The translations under genes and the position numbers were made by a program. Shown one piece after another: positions 9,800-18,637 of a stretch of 64,000 nt of DNA. This stretch comes from Sphingobacterium griseoflavum (lineage in GTDB: Bacteria; Bacteroidota; Bacteroidia; Sphingobacteriales; Sphingobacteriaceae): assembly GCF_014653155.1 (NCBI RefSeq), contig NZ_BNAF01000002.1:186001-250000 (forward strand), given 5' to 3'. The notes beneath the pieces are model-generated. The model was given only the letters and a program-made list of their open reading frames with translations. It was not told the origin of the DNA and searched no databases. Every line of letters begins with the position of its first letter. The first letter of the stretch is position 1.

Positions 9800-11140
9800 T
9801 TATGCCTGAAACTGTAGAATAAAAGTACTGCCCCTCCCCTCTTCGCTTTCTACGAACAAGCTTCCTTTATGCAGCAGCATAATCTGTTTGCTCAATGTTA
9901 GCCCAACCCCACTCCCAGATTTCTTGGTCGTGAAAAAAGGGGTAAAAATCTGTTCCTGAATATCTCCGGGCATCCCGCAACCATTGTCTTGTATCTTGAT
10001 AACGGTATAACCATCTCGATGCAGGCCGGCAATACTGATATAGGGTGTAGCAACATCCTTTACCGCCTCAATAGCATTGAGCAGCAGATTGATCAATGCT
10101 TGCTCCACCAAATTAATATCCGCTCTGAGTATCAATCTCGTATCTTTTAGGATGATATCAAACTCAATAGATTTTTGCAGTAGCGTAGGTTCCAACAACT
10201 GGTAAATACTTTCGAAAAGTACTTTCAGCTGCACCTCTTGCAGGTTGGGTTCATCGACACGGTTGATAAGACGATAGCTTTTAGCGAACTGCAGCAAGCC
10301 TTCGCTTCGCCGTTTGATCGTATATATTCCGACCTTGAGGTCATCTATATCATCTTCCCCATAACCTTTTTCCAGTCTTTCGTGCAAGGTTTCCGCCAAT
10401 GAGCTGATCGGTGCGATGGAATTCATGATTTCATGCGTAAGCACCCGCAGCAATTTCTGCCAGGCCTTTGTTTCGGTAGCATCTATTGCTTCGTTGATAT
10501 TTTGGTAAACGACAATACGGAAGGTACCTTCCTGCGTTTCAAACTCCGAACCATGCATCAACAATTTAATCTTTCCTACAGCAGAACTAGCGGTTTCCAT
10601 TTGCTGTGTCCCAAGTTTCATATGAATGGTCTTTTCGTAGAGCTCTTGGTGCCGTTTTGTCAACCCTCGGATATTACCCAAATGTGGCGTTTGAAACAGT
10701 TGTTTAAACGCGTCATTAATCCAAATCACTTTCCCCGAATCGGACTGGTAAAAAATAATGGCCGAATCCAACATATTGATTACTTTATTGAGGTATTGGT
10801 GTTGGATTTCCTTATCGATACTAATTTGTTTATATACTTGATTGATCTGGTTAAAAGCAGAAAACAGCCGTCCTTCCATGGTTTCGGGTTGTTTAACCGC
10901 AAAGCGCCTGGTGAAGTCGCGATAGCGTACAGCCTCCGCAAAGTCGAGCACGTGCCCAAGCAATCTACGTTCCGCACGGAACCAGCCGTAACCGATAAAA
11001 AGCCATACTACAAACAACAGGCTGCTGTATATGTACAACTTCAAGAACAGCAAGTAGGCAATACAGATTGCCGCCAGCAATAAAAAAACAATCTTTAAGA
11101 AAAAGAAGATTCCCGAGCGTCCCATGCGATTAGATGTCAT
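9800..11140 (-). CDS. Sensor histidine kinase (NtrY/NtrB-like partner of the sigma54 regulator)
   Basis: 446 residues. Two adjacent membrane segments (about 12-32 and 34-50) leave almost no periplasmic loop, so the signal is probably sensed in the membrane or cytoplasm, or received from the exporter. A PAS-like domain follows (about 105-215). The phosphoacceptor H-box RVLTHEIMNSIAPI is near residue 236, and the ATPase domain carries an N box (INLLLNAIEAV), a G1 box (IQDNGCGMP) and a G2 box (GSGVGLTLSK). Its start overlaps the regulator gene by 11 nt, indicating translational coupling and a cognate pair. Established: kinases of this type pair with NtrC-family regulators. Confidence 0.9.
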   Translation of the reverse strand: MTSNRMGRSGIFFFLKIVFLLLAAICIAYLLFLKLYIYSSLLFVVWLFIGYGWFRAERRLLGHVLDFAEAVRYRDFTRRFAVKQPETMEGRLFSAFNQINQVYKQISIDKEIQHQYLNKVINMLDSAIIFYQSDSGKVIWINDAFKQLFQTPHLGNIRGLTKRHQELYEKTIHMKLGTQQMETASSAVGKIKLLMHGSEFETQEGTFRIVVYQNINEAIDATETKAWQKLLRVLTHEIMNSIAPISSLAETLHERLEKGYGEDDIDDLKVGIYTIKRRSEGLLQFAKSYRLINRVDEPNLQEVQLKVLFESIYQLLEPTLLQKSIEFDIILKDTRLILRADINLVEQALINLLLNAIEAVKDVATPYISIAGLHRDGYTVIKIQDNGCGMPGDIQEQIFTPFFTTKKSGSGVGLTLSKQIMLLHKGSLFVESEEGRGSTFILQFQA

Positions 11141-12494
11141 ATTTTTCCATGCGTCGGTACAATGCGGCCCTGGTCAGGCCTAGTTCTCGAGCAGCTTTGC
11201 TGATATTGCCACTATAACGTTCAATAGCCGATTGAATTGCTTTCCGTTCCATCTCCTCTAAACTTTGTGTAGATACATTTGTTGAGGCCATTAGAGCCTC
11301 GGCTGCAGGTTCCTGTTCAATGGGCGAAAAAAGGATATCGATATCCCGGATACTCTGACGCTCGGCCATGATAACGGCACGCTCCAAGCTATACTGCAAC
11401 TCGCGAACATTTCCCGGAAAATGGTAATTCCTGAGCTTTAGCAACGCTTCCCGCTCCAATCCCTCTATATTTTTATGGTACTTTTGGTTGTAAAAATCCA
11501 AAAAATAATTAGCCAGCAGCACAATATCTTCCCCTCGGCTACGTAATGGGGGCACCTGTATCTCCACCGTGTTTATACGATATATCAAGTCTTTCCGGAA
11601 GCGGCTCTCATCCGCTAAGGCTTTTAGCGGCACATTGGTCGCGCTGAGCAAACGGATATCAACGGGTATTGCCTGATAAGAACCAAGTGGAATAACCTGT
11701 CGATTTTGCAATACGCTCAACAGCTTAGCTTGTTGCTGCAAGCTGATGTTACCAATCTCGTCGAGAAACAAGGTTCCGCCCTGCGCGGCTTCAAAACGTC
11801 CCTGACGGTCTTCGCGCGCATCCGTAAAGGCCCCTTTTTTGTATCCGAACAGCTCGCTCTCGAACAACGTATCCGTGAGCGCTCCCACATCCACTTTGAT
11901 ATAAGGCCCCTTATTCCGTAAAGAACGACGATGCAAGGCCTGCGCAATCAAATCCTTTCCTGTCCCATTCTCCCCCAAAATAAGAATGTTTGCCTCCGTC
12001 GGTGCAACTTTGTCCATCTTATACTGCAGATCTTCCATGATAGCCGATCTACCGACGAGGTCGATCTCATCCTTTTTTTTGCCTGTAATCGGCTTGCTGT
12101 CGCCCGAAGCTTTAATCTCTTCAAAAACAGTAGTTAAAGTTTGCAACAATAGATCGTTCTGCCAAGGCTTTACAATAAAATCCGACGCGCCTTGTTTCAG
12201 AGAACGGACAGCCAGATCGACCGCACCGTAGGCCGTGATCATGACCACTTTGATCTGTGGATAAGCCGTTTTGATCTTTCCAAGCCAAAAGAGACCTTCG
12301 TTACCCGTGTTGATGGCACTTTTAAAATTCATGTCCAGCAGCACCACATCCACCGCCTCGCGGCTCAAAATATTCATTAAGTGCTCTGGATTTTTCTCGA
12401 CGATAACCTGCTTGACCTTAGGTCGCAGCAGAATACGTACGGCCGTCAACAGGTCTTGGTCATCATCAACGATTAATATGGTGGCTTTTTTCAT
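11130..12494 (-). CDS. NtrC-family sigma54-dependent response regulator
   Basis: 454 residues with the full three-domain plan. The receiver (1-120) has the phosphorylated Asp54 in VVLLDMNF. The AAA+ activator domain (about 145-375) has Walker A GENGTGKD (about 173), the sigma54-contact loop GAFTDA (about 220; consensus GAFTGA, so the fifth residue is Asp) and Walker B GGTLFLDEI. A Fis-type helix-turn-helix (SKAARELGLTRAALYRRM) closes the C-terminus. It acts as an enhancer-binding protein: phosphorylated oligomers remodel RNA polymerase-sigma54. It lies between tolC (15-nt gap) and the kinase. The paired palindromes at 13925-14056 and 45062-45100 are proposed as its binding sites (inference). 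Confidence 0.95.
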   Translation of the reverse strand: MKKATILIVDDDQDLLTAVRILLRPKVKQVIVEKNPEHLMNILSREAVDVVLLDMNFKSAINTGNEGLFWLGKIKTAYPQIKVVMITAYGAVDLAVRSLKQGASDFIVKPWQNDLLLQTLTTVFEEIKASGDSKPITGKKKDEIDLVGRSAIMEDLQYKMDKVAPTEANILILGENGTGKDLIAQALHRRSLRNKGPYIKVDVGALTDTLFESELFGYKKGAFTDAREDRQGRFEAAQGGTLFLDEIGNISLQQQAKLLSVLQNRQVIPLGSYQAIPVDIRLLSATNVPLKALADESRFRKDLIYRINTVEIQVPPLRSRGEDIVLLANYFLDFYNQKYHKNIEGLEREALLKLRNYHFPGNVRELQYSLERAVIMAERQSIRDIDILFSPIEQEPAAEALMASTNVSTQSLEEMERKAIQSAIERYSGNISKAARELGLTRAALYRRMEKYDI

Positions 12495-12509
12495 AAAACA
12501 CTAAGATAC

Positions 12510-13835
12510 TTACAATTCCAATAATCCCGCGTAATAATCATTGAAATATTTCTGCAATAGCCACTGATATTGCCTGATCAGCAACTCATTCCGCGTATTA
12601 TCCAATTTATTCTTCGCGGTCAGGAATAATACAGAGTTGCTGTTTCCCGCATCAAAATGTACTTGCGCAATACGGAATGCTTCTTGATAGCTCAACTCCT
12701 GCTCCTGCAGGTTCTGCACATTTTTTTTCAAGGTTAGCATACTGAATACGGTCTTGGCCGTCTCTTCTCGGATATCATTTTCTTGTATCTTCCTGTTCCA
12801 TTTCGCTTCTTCTAAATTAAGCTTAGCTAGCTTTACCTGGCTGCGTACCGCCATCCTGCTGAAAATAGGTACGCTCAGGCTCAACGATATCGCTTTTGAG
12901 GGGTAATTCACCAATTGTTGCCAGTAGTTGTAGCCCAAAACATCCACGCTTGAATAGATAGATCTGATTCCAGCATCCAGCGATAGCGTCGGATAATAGG
13001 CGGACTTGGCCACCTTAATTGCTTGTTCCGCTTCTCGGATACGCCAATCAAGTGCTTTAAAGTTTGGCAATACCTGCAACGCCTCTTCATAAAGTTCCGT
13101 CTCCGAAGACGAAGCAACCGACGAGGGCATAGCCAAAGGATGTAAAGAAGGTAATTCTGCTACGGGTAGGTAGAGCAGCGCCGCTAATCGAGCCTCATTA
13201 TTGTAAAGATCCCTTTTGGTGTTTTCCAAGGTATTTTGCTCGGCATAGGCCTGTCCCTTGAGGTCGTGGTAATCTCCGGGGTTGATGGCTCCTTCGCCCT
13301 GCATAACGGTTGCCCTGCGCAGGTTTTCTTGCGTCACAGCGAGCTGGCCTTCGGCTTGCTGCAACATGTCGCGCGATGTCAACACGAGAATATAGGCTTC
13401 GATAACGTCGAGTTTCAACTCATTGATGGCGCTCTCAAATTCAAATTTGCCAGCCTGGCGCGCGCTAGCTTTACGACGGATATCATGCAAGATCTCGAAG
13501 CCGCGAAAAATAGGCGCGCTGAGTGATAGGGATTGGCTACCGGAATAATAGTTGTTGTCTACGAACTGATTCGTTGTGGTGTTGATACTTCGTCCTTCGT
13601 TATAACTATGTCCAACATTGCCCGCTATAGCGGGAAGTCGATTATACTTCGATTGTTTATAGTTCACCTCATTGCGAGACAATTCCAATTCGGACCGCTG
13701 TAGCATTGGATTATTTTTGATAGCGAGCGCGATACAATCCGCCAAGGAAAGGCGCTGAGACGTCTGCCCCATGATCGCAGTCAAATTGCCGCAGCAAACA
13801 AGGATCAACAAGCTGGCTCTGAGAAAATTTTTCAT
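12510..13835 (-). CDS. TolC-family outer membrane efflux protein
   Basis: 441 residues. A signal peptide (about 1-23) precedes two homologous halves of long helices with TolC features: SLADCIALAIKNNPMLQRSELEL at the start and a second copy beginning near YEEALQVLPNFKALDWRIREAEQ (about residue 250). The LSVPIF segments (about 330) mark the outer-membrane strands. It forms the trimeric exit duct for tripartite pumps. First gene of a minus-strand operon with the regulator and kinase, divergent from the membrane fusion protein; the 350-nt gap between them holds the palindromes and -24-like elements listed separately. Confidence 0.93.
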   Translation of the reverse strand: MKNFLRASLLILVCCGNLTAIMGQTSQRLSLADCIALAIKNNPMLQRSELELSRNEVNYKQSKYNRLPAIAGNVGHSYNEGRSINTTTNQFVDNNYYSGSQSLSLSAPIFRGFEILHDIRRKASARQAGKFEFESAINELKLDVIEAYILVLTSRDMLQQAEGQLAVTQENLRRATVMQGEGAINPGDYHDLKGQAYAEQNTLENTKRDLYNNEARLAALLYLPVAELPSLHPLAMPSSVASSSETELYEEALQVLPNFKALDWRIREAEQAIKVAKSAYYPTLSLDAGIRSIYSSVDVLGYNYWQQLVNYPSKAISLSLSVPIFSRMAVRSQVKLAKLNLEEAKWNRKIQENDIREETAKTVFSMLTLKKNVQNLQEQELSYQEAFRIAQVHFDAGNSNSVLFLTAKNKLDNTRNELLIRQYQWLLQKYFNDYYAGLLEL

Positions 13836-13854
13836 TCAATACTGTTTCCCTGCC

Positions 13855-13873
13855 ATACACACAGCACGTGCCA
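13855..13873 (-). promoter_or_regulatory. Candidate sigma54 promoter of the tolC-regulator-kinase operon
   Basis: Minus strand TGGCACG at 13867-13873 is a perfect -24 element. Ten bases after its GG stands GT instead of the usual GC, so the -12 element is poor. Its GG lies exactly 62 bp from the centre of palindrome a. The predicted start near 13848 would leave a leader of only about 12 nt before tolC. Confidence 0.45.
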
Positions 13874-13924
13874 AACACATAAATACTTATAAAAGAACAA
13901 AATACAATAACCACATGCGATAAA

Positions 13925-13963
13925 CTGTCCGAATATGGACAGTCGCTGTACGAGCGTGGACAA
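13925..13963. promoter_or_regulatory. Palindrome pair a/b: proposed enhancer sites facing tolC
   Basis: Site a, CTGTCC-GAATAT-GGACAG (13925-13942), is a perfect 6+6 palindrome extended to ACTGTCC/GGACAGT. Site b, CTGTAC-GAGCGT-GGACAA (13946-13963), is weaker. Centres are 13933.5 and 13954.5, exactly 21 bp (two helical turns) apart. The same design recurs at 14018-14056 and 45062-45100. The likely ligand is the adjacent NtrC-family regulator (inference). Confidence 0.7.
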
Positions 13964-14017
13964 TCGGACGTTTTCCTTCAAAAATGATTCATTAACGGTA
14001 TAAAGTTCCCGCCAAGG

Positions 14018-14056
14018 CTGTCCAACAGCGAACAGCAACTGTCCGATTACGAACAC
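14018..14056. promoter_or_regulatory. Palindrome pair c/d: proposed enhancer sites facing the fusion-protein gene
   Basis: Site c is CTGTCC-AACAGC-GAACAG (14018-14035) and site d is CTGTCC-GATTAC-GAACAC (14039-14056). Centres are 14026.5 and 14047.5, again exactly 21 bp apart. Site d is 62 bp from the GG of the -24-like element at 14108. Pair c/d is 72 bp away from pair a/b (b to c), so both may also act together on both divergent promoters. Confidence 0.7.
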
Positions 14057-14107
14057 CCGCATATTGAAAAACAAAGTAAACATCTGATATTTAGATAATT
14101 AAAAAAA

Positions 14108-14123
14108 TGGCATGAGTTTGTAT
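14108..14123 (+). promoter_or_regulatory. Candidate sigma54 promoter of the fusion protein/permease operon
   Basis: TGGCATG at 14108-14114 fits the -24 consensus TGGYRYR. The following TTTGTAT resembles a -12 element one base too close, and no GC is present at the standard spacing. The GG is 62 bp from the centre of site d, the same distance as on the tolC side. The predicted start is about 50 nt before the ATG at 14186. Support comes mainly from the conserved geometry. Confidence 0.4.
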
Positions 14124-14185
14124 AGGCTATTAGCAACGGTAGATAGGGAACCGCCAATTTTTACATATTTGACCTTAAAATTTTA

Positions 14186-15436
14186 ATGGACAGACCGATA
14201 GAACAGAAGAAATGGAACACGAGACGTATTTTAACGCTCGTAGGCATCGTTGCACTCGTTAGCCTTATTGGCGCCAGCTATTATTTCTCCAGTGGAAATA
14301 GCAAGCTAAACGTCGAGGCCGATCGCATCAGCATCGTGGAAATTAAGGAGGGAACATTTCAGGAGTTTATTCCCATCAACGGAACGGTATTGCCCATCAG
14401 TAGCATCTACTTGGATGCCTCCGTCGGCGGACGCGTGGAAGAAAAGTTTGTGGAAGATGGTGCCATCCTCAAAAAAGGAGATGCCATTATGCGCCTGTCG
14501 AATACCGACCAAGAGCTTAGCCTGGTAAACCAAGAAACGCAGGTATTGAATCTACTTACCCAAGCACAAATAGCACGCACGAATGCCGAACAGGTTTCGA
14601 TCAATAACCGCAACCAGATGGCCGATGTTGAACTCGCTTATCGCGAAGCCGAACGCATCTACAGATTAAATAGCAAATTATACAAGGAGAAAGCAATCGG
14701 TAGCCAAGAATATCAAAAGTCCCTGAATGAATACAACTACCAAAAGGAGCGGGTGACATTGACCCAGCAGATTCTTCGGCAAGATTCCATTTCCACTAGC
14801 CAAAAGGCCAACCAAGACCGCGAAACCTACCAACGTACCCAGAGTGCGCTACAGCTGATGCAGCAAAAAGTTGGCGACCTGATCGTTCGCGCGCCGGTAG
14901 ATGGACAGCTGACATCCTTTGACTCCGAAATCGGGCAAAATAAGAATGCCGGTGAGCGTCTGGGCCAAATAGACGTGCTGACAGGCTTTAAGGTGCGAGC
15001 GGAAATTGATGAACACTATATCAACCGCATCTTTACCGAGCAGGTTGGCCAATTCTCCATCAGCGGCAAAAACTACCAGCTAAAGATCAAAAAAGTGTAC
15101 ACCCAGGTCACCAACGGACGCTTTCAAGTGGACATGGAATTCGTAGGCGAGATTCCAAAAGGTATCCGCCGTGGGCAAACCTTGCAAATACGCCTGGCGC
15201 TAAGTGACGAAACAAAAGCTTTGCTACTCGCTAAAGGAGGCTTCTATCAACAAACAGGGGGCAACTGGATCTTTAAATTGGATAAAGGGGGCAAAACAGC
15301 CTATCGTGTCGATATACAACTAGGCAGACAAAATCCAGAATATTATGAGGTGGTGAGCGGATTGGAACCTGGCGACAAAGTAATCGTATCCAGCTACGAA
15401 ACATACGATAAAATACAAGAATTGAACATTCGCTAA
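14186..15436 (+). CDS. Periplasmic membrane fusion protein (HlyD/MacA-type adaptor)
   Basis: 416 residues. One N-terminal membrane anchor (about 15-32) precedes a lipoyl/barrel-sandwich half-motif (PINGTVLPISSIYLDASVGGRVEE... VEDGAILKKGDAIM). A long coiled-coil hairpin (about 115-230) comes next, then the second lipoyl half (DLIVRAPVDGQLTSF) and a beta-barrel domain. Such adaptors link an inner-membrane ABC permease to TolC. It starts the 29-kb plus-strand transcription unit and lies 13 nt before permease 1. It is the only adaptor in the locus, so all twelve permeases would have to share it or work without one. Confidence 0.92.
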   Translation: MDRPIEQKKWNTRRILTLVGIVALVSLIGASYYFSSGNSKLNVEADRISIVEIKEGTFQEFIPINGTVLPISSIYLDASVGGRVEEKFVEDGAILKKGDAIMRLSNTDQELSLVNQETQVLNLLTQAQIARTNAEQVSINNRNQMADVELAYREAERIYRLNSKLYKEKAIGSQEYQKSLNEYNYQKERVTLTQQILRQDSISTSQKANQDRETYQRTQSALQLMQQKVGDLIVRAPVDGQLTSFDSEIGQNKNAGERLGQIDVLTGFKVRAEIDEHYINRIFTEQVGQFSISGKNYQLKIKKVYTQVTNGRFQVDMEFVGEIPKGIRRGQTLQIRLALSDETKALLLAKGGFYQQTGGNWIFKLDKGGKTAYRVDIQLGRQNPEYYEVVSGLEPGDKVIVSSYETYDKIQELNIR

Positions 15437-15449
15437 TTATTATACGACT

Positions 15450-17837
15450 ATGCTAGCAAACTTTCTACGATCGGCGATCAGAAACCTTTGGAAAACCAAA
15501 GGGTATAGCTTCTTGAATATCTTAGGATTGGCTTTGGGCATTGCTGTCACGGCGCTAATCTTCCTTTGGGTCGAAGACGAAGTATCTTGGAATGATAATT
15601 TTGTTAATAAAAAAGATATCTATATCACAAAATCTCAACAGACCTATGATGGGAACATCAATGTGTTCGAAGCTACCCCCGGCCCATTCGCCAAAGAATT
15701 TCAACGGGAGTTTCCTGAGGTATTACACGCCGGAAGATTAAACTGGGGCAGCAGCAACCTCTTTACGGTAGGCGAAAAGCAACTTTATCAATTTGGCTAT
15801 TATGCCGATCCAGAGATTCTTTCCATTTTAGCGCCTGAATTTTTAAAAGGTGATTTAAAATCGGCTTTAAAAGACCCTAGTAACATCGTTTTAAGCGAGT
15901 CTGCTGCGGTAAAGCTTTTTGGAAACACGGAAGTCCTTGGAAAAACAGTAAAATTTGATAATAATGAGGTGTTTACCATATCTGCCGTAACCAAGGATTT
16001 CCCTAAAAACTCTAGTTTCCGCTACGAATGGATAATAGACCTTAAGAAGTTGGAGATCGCTAAACCCGAGTTTGGATATTCCCATTGGGGCAACAATAGC
16101 GTAATGACGCTAGTGCAACTAGCCCCTACAGCAGACTTGGGCGCAGTGAACGACAAACTGGAATTTTATGTCAACATTAAACAGGGATCCGACGATCGCA
16201 TTGATAAAAACTTTCTGTATCCCATGGAACGCTGGAAAATGTACAATACCTTTAAACAAGGGGTTGAACAAGAGGGTAAAATTAAAAGCATCCGATTATT
16301 CAGCTCCATCGCGTGGTTGGTACTATTAATTGCCTGCATTAACTTTATGAATCTGTCCACCGCTAGATCCGAGAAAAGATCCAAAGAGGTAGCCATGCGC
16401 AAAATCGTCGGTGCGCGGAGAAAATCATTGATACTACAATTCCTTGGCGAATCCCTTGTTTTTGCATTTATTGCTGGGCTGCTCGCCATAGGTTTGGTTC
16501 AATTAGGGCTTCCTTCATTCAATACTTTTGTTTATAAAGAATTGGCTATTGAGCTTGACAATTGGAAGCATCTTGGTTTTATTGTGTCCATCGTTGTCGT
16601 ATGTGGCCTAGTATCAGGCAGCTATCCTGCTTTTTTTCTATCCTCATTTGCTCCCCTAACCACTTTAAAAGGTGGCAAACGGGCCGCCGGATCAAGTAAC
16701 ATCATACGCAAGGTGTTGGTCATTACGCAGTTTACCGCAGCCATCATTTTGATGATCTGCACATCGATCATCTATCTTCAAGTACGCCACGCCAAAAACC
16801 GGGATTTAGGATTTGACCGCAGCCAGGTGATCACGACGAACATACAGGGTAGTATGCCAGCGCATATGGATGTCATCAAGCAAGAGTTGAAAGCAACGGG
16901 CAGTATCGAATCCGTCGGATTAAGCATCAACAACGTGCTCGATGTCGGATCCAATACTTCTGGATTTGAATGGGATGGTAAAGACCCTAAATCATCCATC
17001 CTCATCGGATTCACTTTTGTTGATCCAGATTTTACAGACGCGCTGCATATCAAGGTGAAGGATGGCCGAAACTTTAGGCCAAACCTATTAGGTGATAGCT
17101 CCGCTGTTTTGATCAACGAAAGCTTCGCTAAATTAATTCAGCCGGACGGATTGGTTGCTGGAAAAATAATCAAGATGAACGGTTTAACATTCACCGTTGC
17201 AGGTGTTGTAGACAACTATGTTTACAACGACATCTACGGTACCGCAGAACCCCTGATGCTAGCACCTATGCCTATTGGATATGCATATGGTTATACCGGT
17301 GGGGTGTTAAATATAAGAACAGCGCAGGGCGCCAACCTACAAGATGTCATAAAACAGATAGAAGGAATTGTGAAGAAGTATAATCCCGACTTTCCATTCA
17401 GCTACCAGTTCTTGGACGAGACATTCAATAATTACTTCGGCACCGAGATGATGCTTCAAAAGCTGGCCAGTTTATTTGCCATTCTCGCGATCATTATTTC
17501 TTGCCTCGGCCTCCTCGGTCTTTCGGCTTACTCTGCCGAACAAAGAGCGAGAGAAGTCAGCATCCGTAAAGTATTGGGTGCTTCCATTGCGCGACTGGTC
17601 AAGATGCTGAATTACGAGTTTCTTATCTTGGTCAGCCTATCCTGTCTCATTGCTTTCCCTATCGCCTGGTACTTCATGAACGATTGGTTGAAAGGTTACA
17701 ATTACCGTATGGATATGCCCTGGGTTGTTTTCCCTATCATTGCCGCCCTAGCCCTACTTATTGCGTTATTTACCATCAGCACGCAAGCGCTGCGTGCGGC
17801 CAATGCAAACCCGACCAAAACATTACGTGACAACTAG
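15450..17837 (+). CDS. MacB/FtsX-type ABC transporter permease 1
   Basis: 795 residues. Architecture: TM1 (about 22-43), periplasmic MacB-like domain 1, three TMs (about 285-425), then TM5, periplasmic domain 2 and three final TMs (from about 665). This is two four-TM FtsX halves in one chain. Cytoplasmic coupling motifs that dock on the ATPase: RSKEVAMRKIVGA (about 309; usual Gly replaced by Ala) and RAREVSIRKVLGA (about 697). It ends in LRDN, whereas all other permeases here end in LRDE. It lies 13 nt after the adaptor and 54 nt before ATPase 1, so it is the most likely core permease of the pump. Confidence 0.93.
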   Translation: MLANFLRSAIRNLWKTKGYSFLNILGLALGIAVTALIFLWVEDEVSWNDNFVNKKDIYITKSQQTYDGNINVFEATPGPFAKEFQREFPEVLHAGRLNWGSSNLFTVGEKQLYQFGYYADPEILSILAPEFLKGDLKSALKDPSNIVLSESAAVKLFGNTEVLGKTVKFDNNEVFTISAVTKDFPKNSSFRYEWIIDLKKLEIAKPEFGYSHWGNNSVMTLVQLAPTADLGAVNDKLEFYVNIKQGSDDRIDKNFLYPMERWKMYNTFKQGVEQEGKIKSIRLFSSIAWLVLLIACINFMNLSTARSEKRSKEVAMRKIVGARRKSLILQFLGESLVFAFIAGLLAIGLVQLGLPSFNTFVYKELAIELDNWKHLGFIVSIVVVCGLVSGSYPAFFLSSFAPLTTLKGGKRAAGSSNIIRKVLVITQFTAAIILMICTSIIYLQVRHAKNRDLGFDRSQVITTNIQGSMPAHMDVIKQELKATGSIESVGLSINNVLDVGSNTSGFEWDGKDPKSSILIGFTFVDPDFTDALHIKVKDGRNFRPNLLGDSSAVLINESFAKLIQPDGLVAGKIIKMNGLTFTVAGVVDNYVYNDIYGTAEPLMLAPMPIGYAYGYTGGVLNIRTAQGANLQDVIKQIEGIVKKYNPDFPFSYQFLDETFNNYFGTEMMLQKLASLFAILAIIISCLGLLGLSAYSAEQRAREVSIRKVLGASIARLVKMLNYEFLILVSLSCLIAFPIAWYFMNDWLKGYNYRMDMPWVVFPIIAALALLIALFTISTQALRAANANPTKTLRDN

Positions 17838-17891
17838 CACAAACATCAATTGACAAACAGAACATTGAACATAAGAAATTAACTAAATAAC

Positions 17892-18569
17892 ATGATCAAA
17901 ATAACAAACCTCCAAAAATATTATCGCACCGAAGAGGTGGAGACGGTAGCCTTGAACAATGTGAATATTCATGTCAAAGAAGGCGAGTTTGTCGCTGTAA
18001 TGGGCCCTTCAGGTTGTGGAAAATCAACCTTGCTTAATATCGTTGGCCTGTTAGACGATTTGGATGAAGGAAGTTACCTTTTTAACAACATTGAGGTCGC
18101 CAAATTTAAAGAGGGCAAACGATCCGATCTACGTAAGCACAACATCGGCTTTGTCTTCCAAAGCTTCAACTTGATTGACGAGCTGACCGTTTTCGAAAAC
18201 GTGGAACTTCCCCTGGTATATACCAATGTTCCCGCTGCCGAGCGCAAGCGCCGTGTAGAGGAAGTGTTAGAAAAGGTACAGATCATGCACCGCCGCAACC
18301 ACTTCCCGCAACAGCTGTCCGGCGGTCAGCAGCAGCGTGTGGCCGTAGCGCGTGCCGTGGTAAACAACCCCAAGCTGATTTTGGCCGATGAGCCAACGGG
18401 TAACCTCGACTCCAGCAATGGTAACGAGGTGATGCAGCTACTCACAGAACTTAACGAGGCAGGAACGACCATCGTCATGGTGACGCACAGTGAACATGAT
18501 GCCAAGTTTTCCGACCGCGTGATCCGTATGTTGGATGGACAAGTTATTATGGAAACGGAAAACGTATAA
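17892..18569 (+). CDS. ABC transporter ATPase 1 (MacB/LolD type)
   Basis: 225 residues, a free-standing nucleotide-binding subunit. Walker A is GPSGCGKST (about 39-47), the Q-loop is in FVFQSFNLI, the signature LSGGQQQRVAVARA is complete (about 141), Walker B is LILADEPTGNLD and the switch is VTHS. All catalytic residues are present. It lies between permeases 1 and 2 and is the only ATPase in the 29-kb unit, so it presumably serves permeases 1 to 11 as a homodimer. Confidence 0.96.
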   Translation: MIKITNLQKYYRTEEVETVALNNVNIHVKEGEFVAVMGPSGCGKSTLLNIVGLLDDLDEGSYLFNNIEVAKFKEGKRSDLRKHNIGFVFQSFNLIDELTVFENVELPLVYTNVPAAERKRRVEEVLEKVQIMHRRNHFPQQLSGGQQQRVAVARAVVNNPKLILADEPTGNLDSSNGNEVMQLLTELNEAGTTIVMVTHSEHDAKFSDRVIRMLDGQVIMETENV

Positions 18570-18637
18570 CGCTCACAGCACGACCACTCAGCATACAACA
18601 ATAGATAAAAGACTAACCCCATTTAGATACTGCAGCT

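Noticed and set aside
10433..11083. 216-residue plus-strand frame inside the histidine kinase gene
   Set aside because: No family features; the minus strand encodes a complete kinase here.
14186..18569. Calling the adaptor/permease/ATPase a macrolide exporter (MacAB)
   Set aside because: The similarity is at the level of the transporter type only; nothing in the sequence shows macrolides as substrate.
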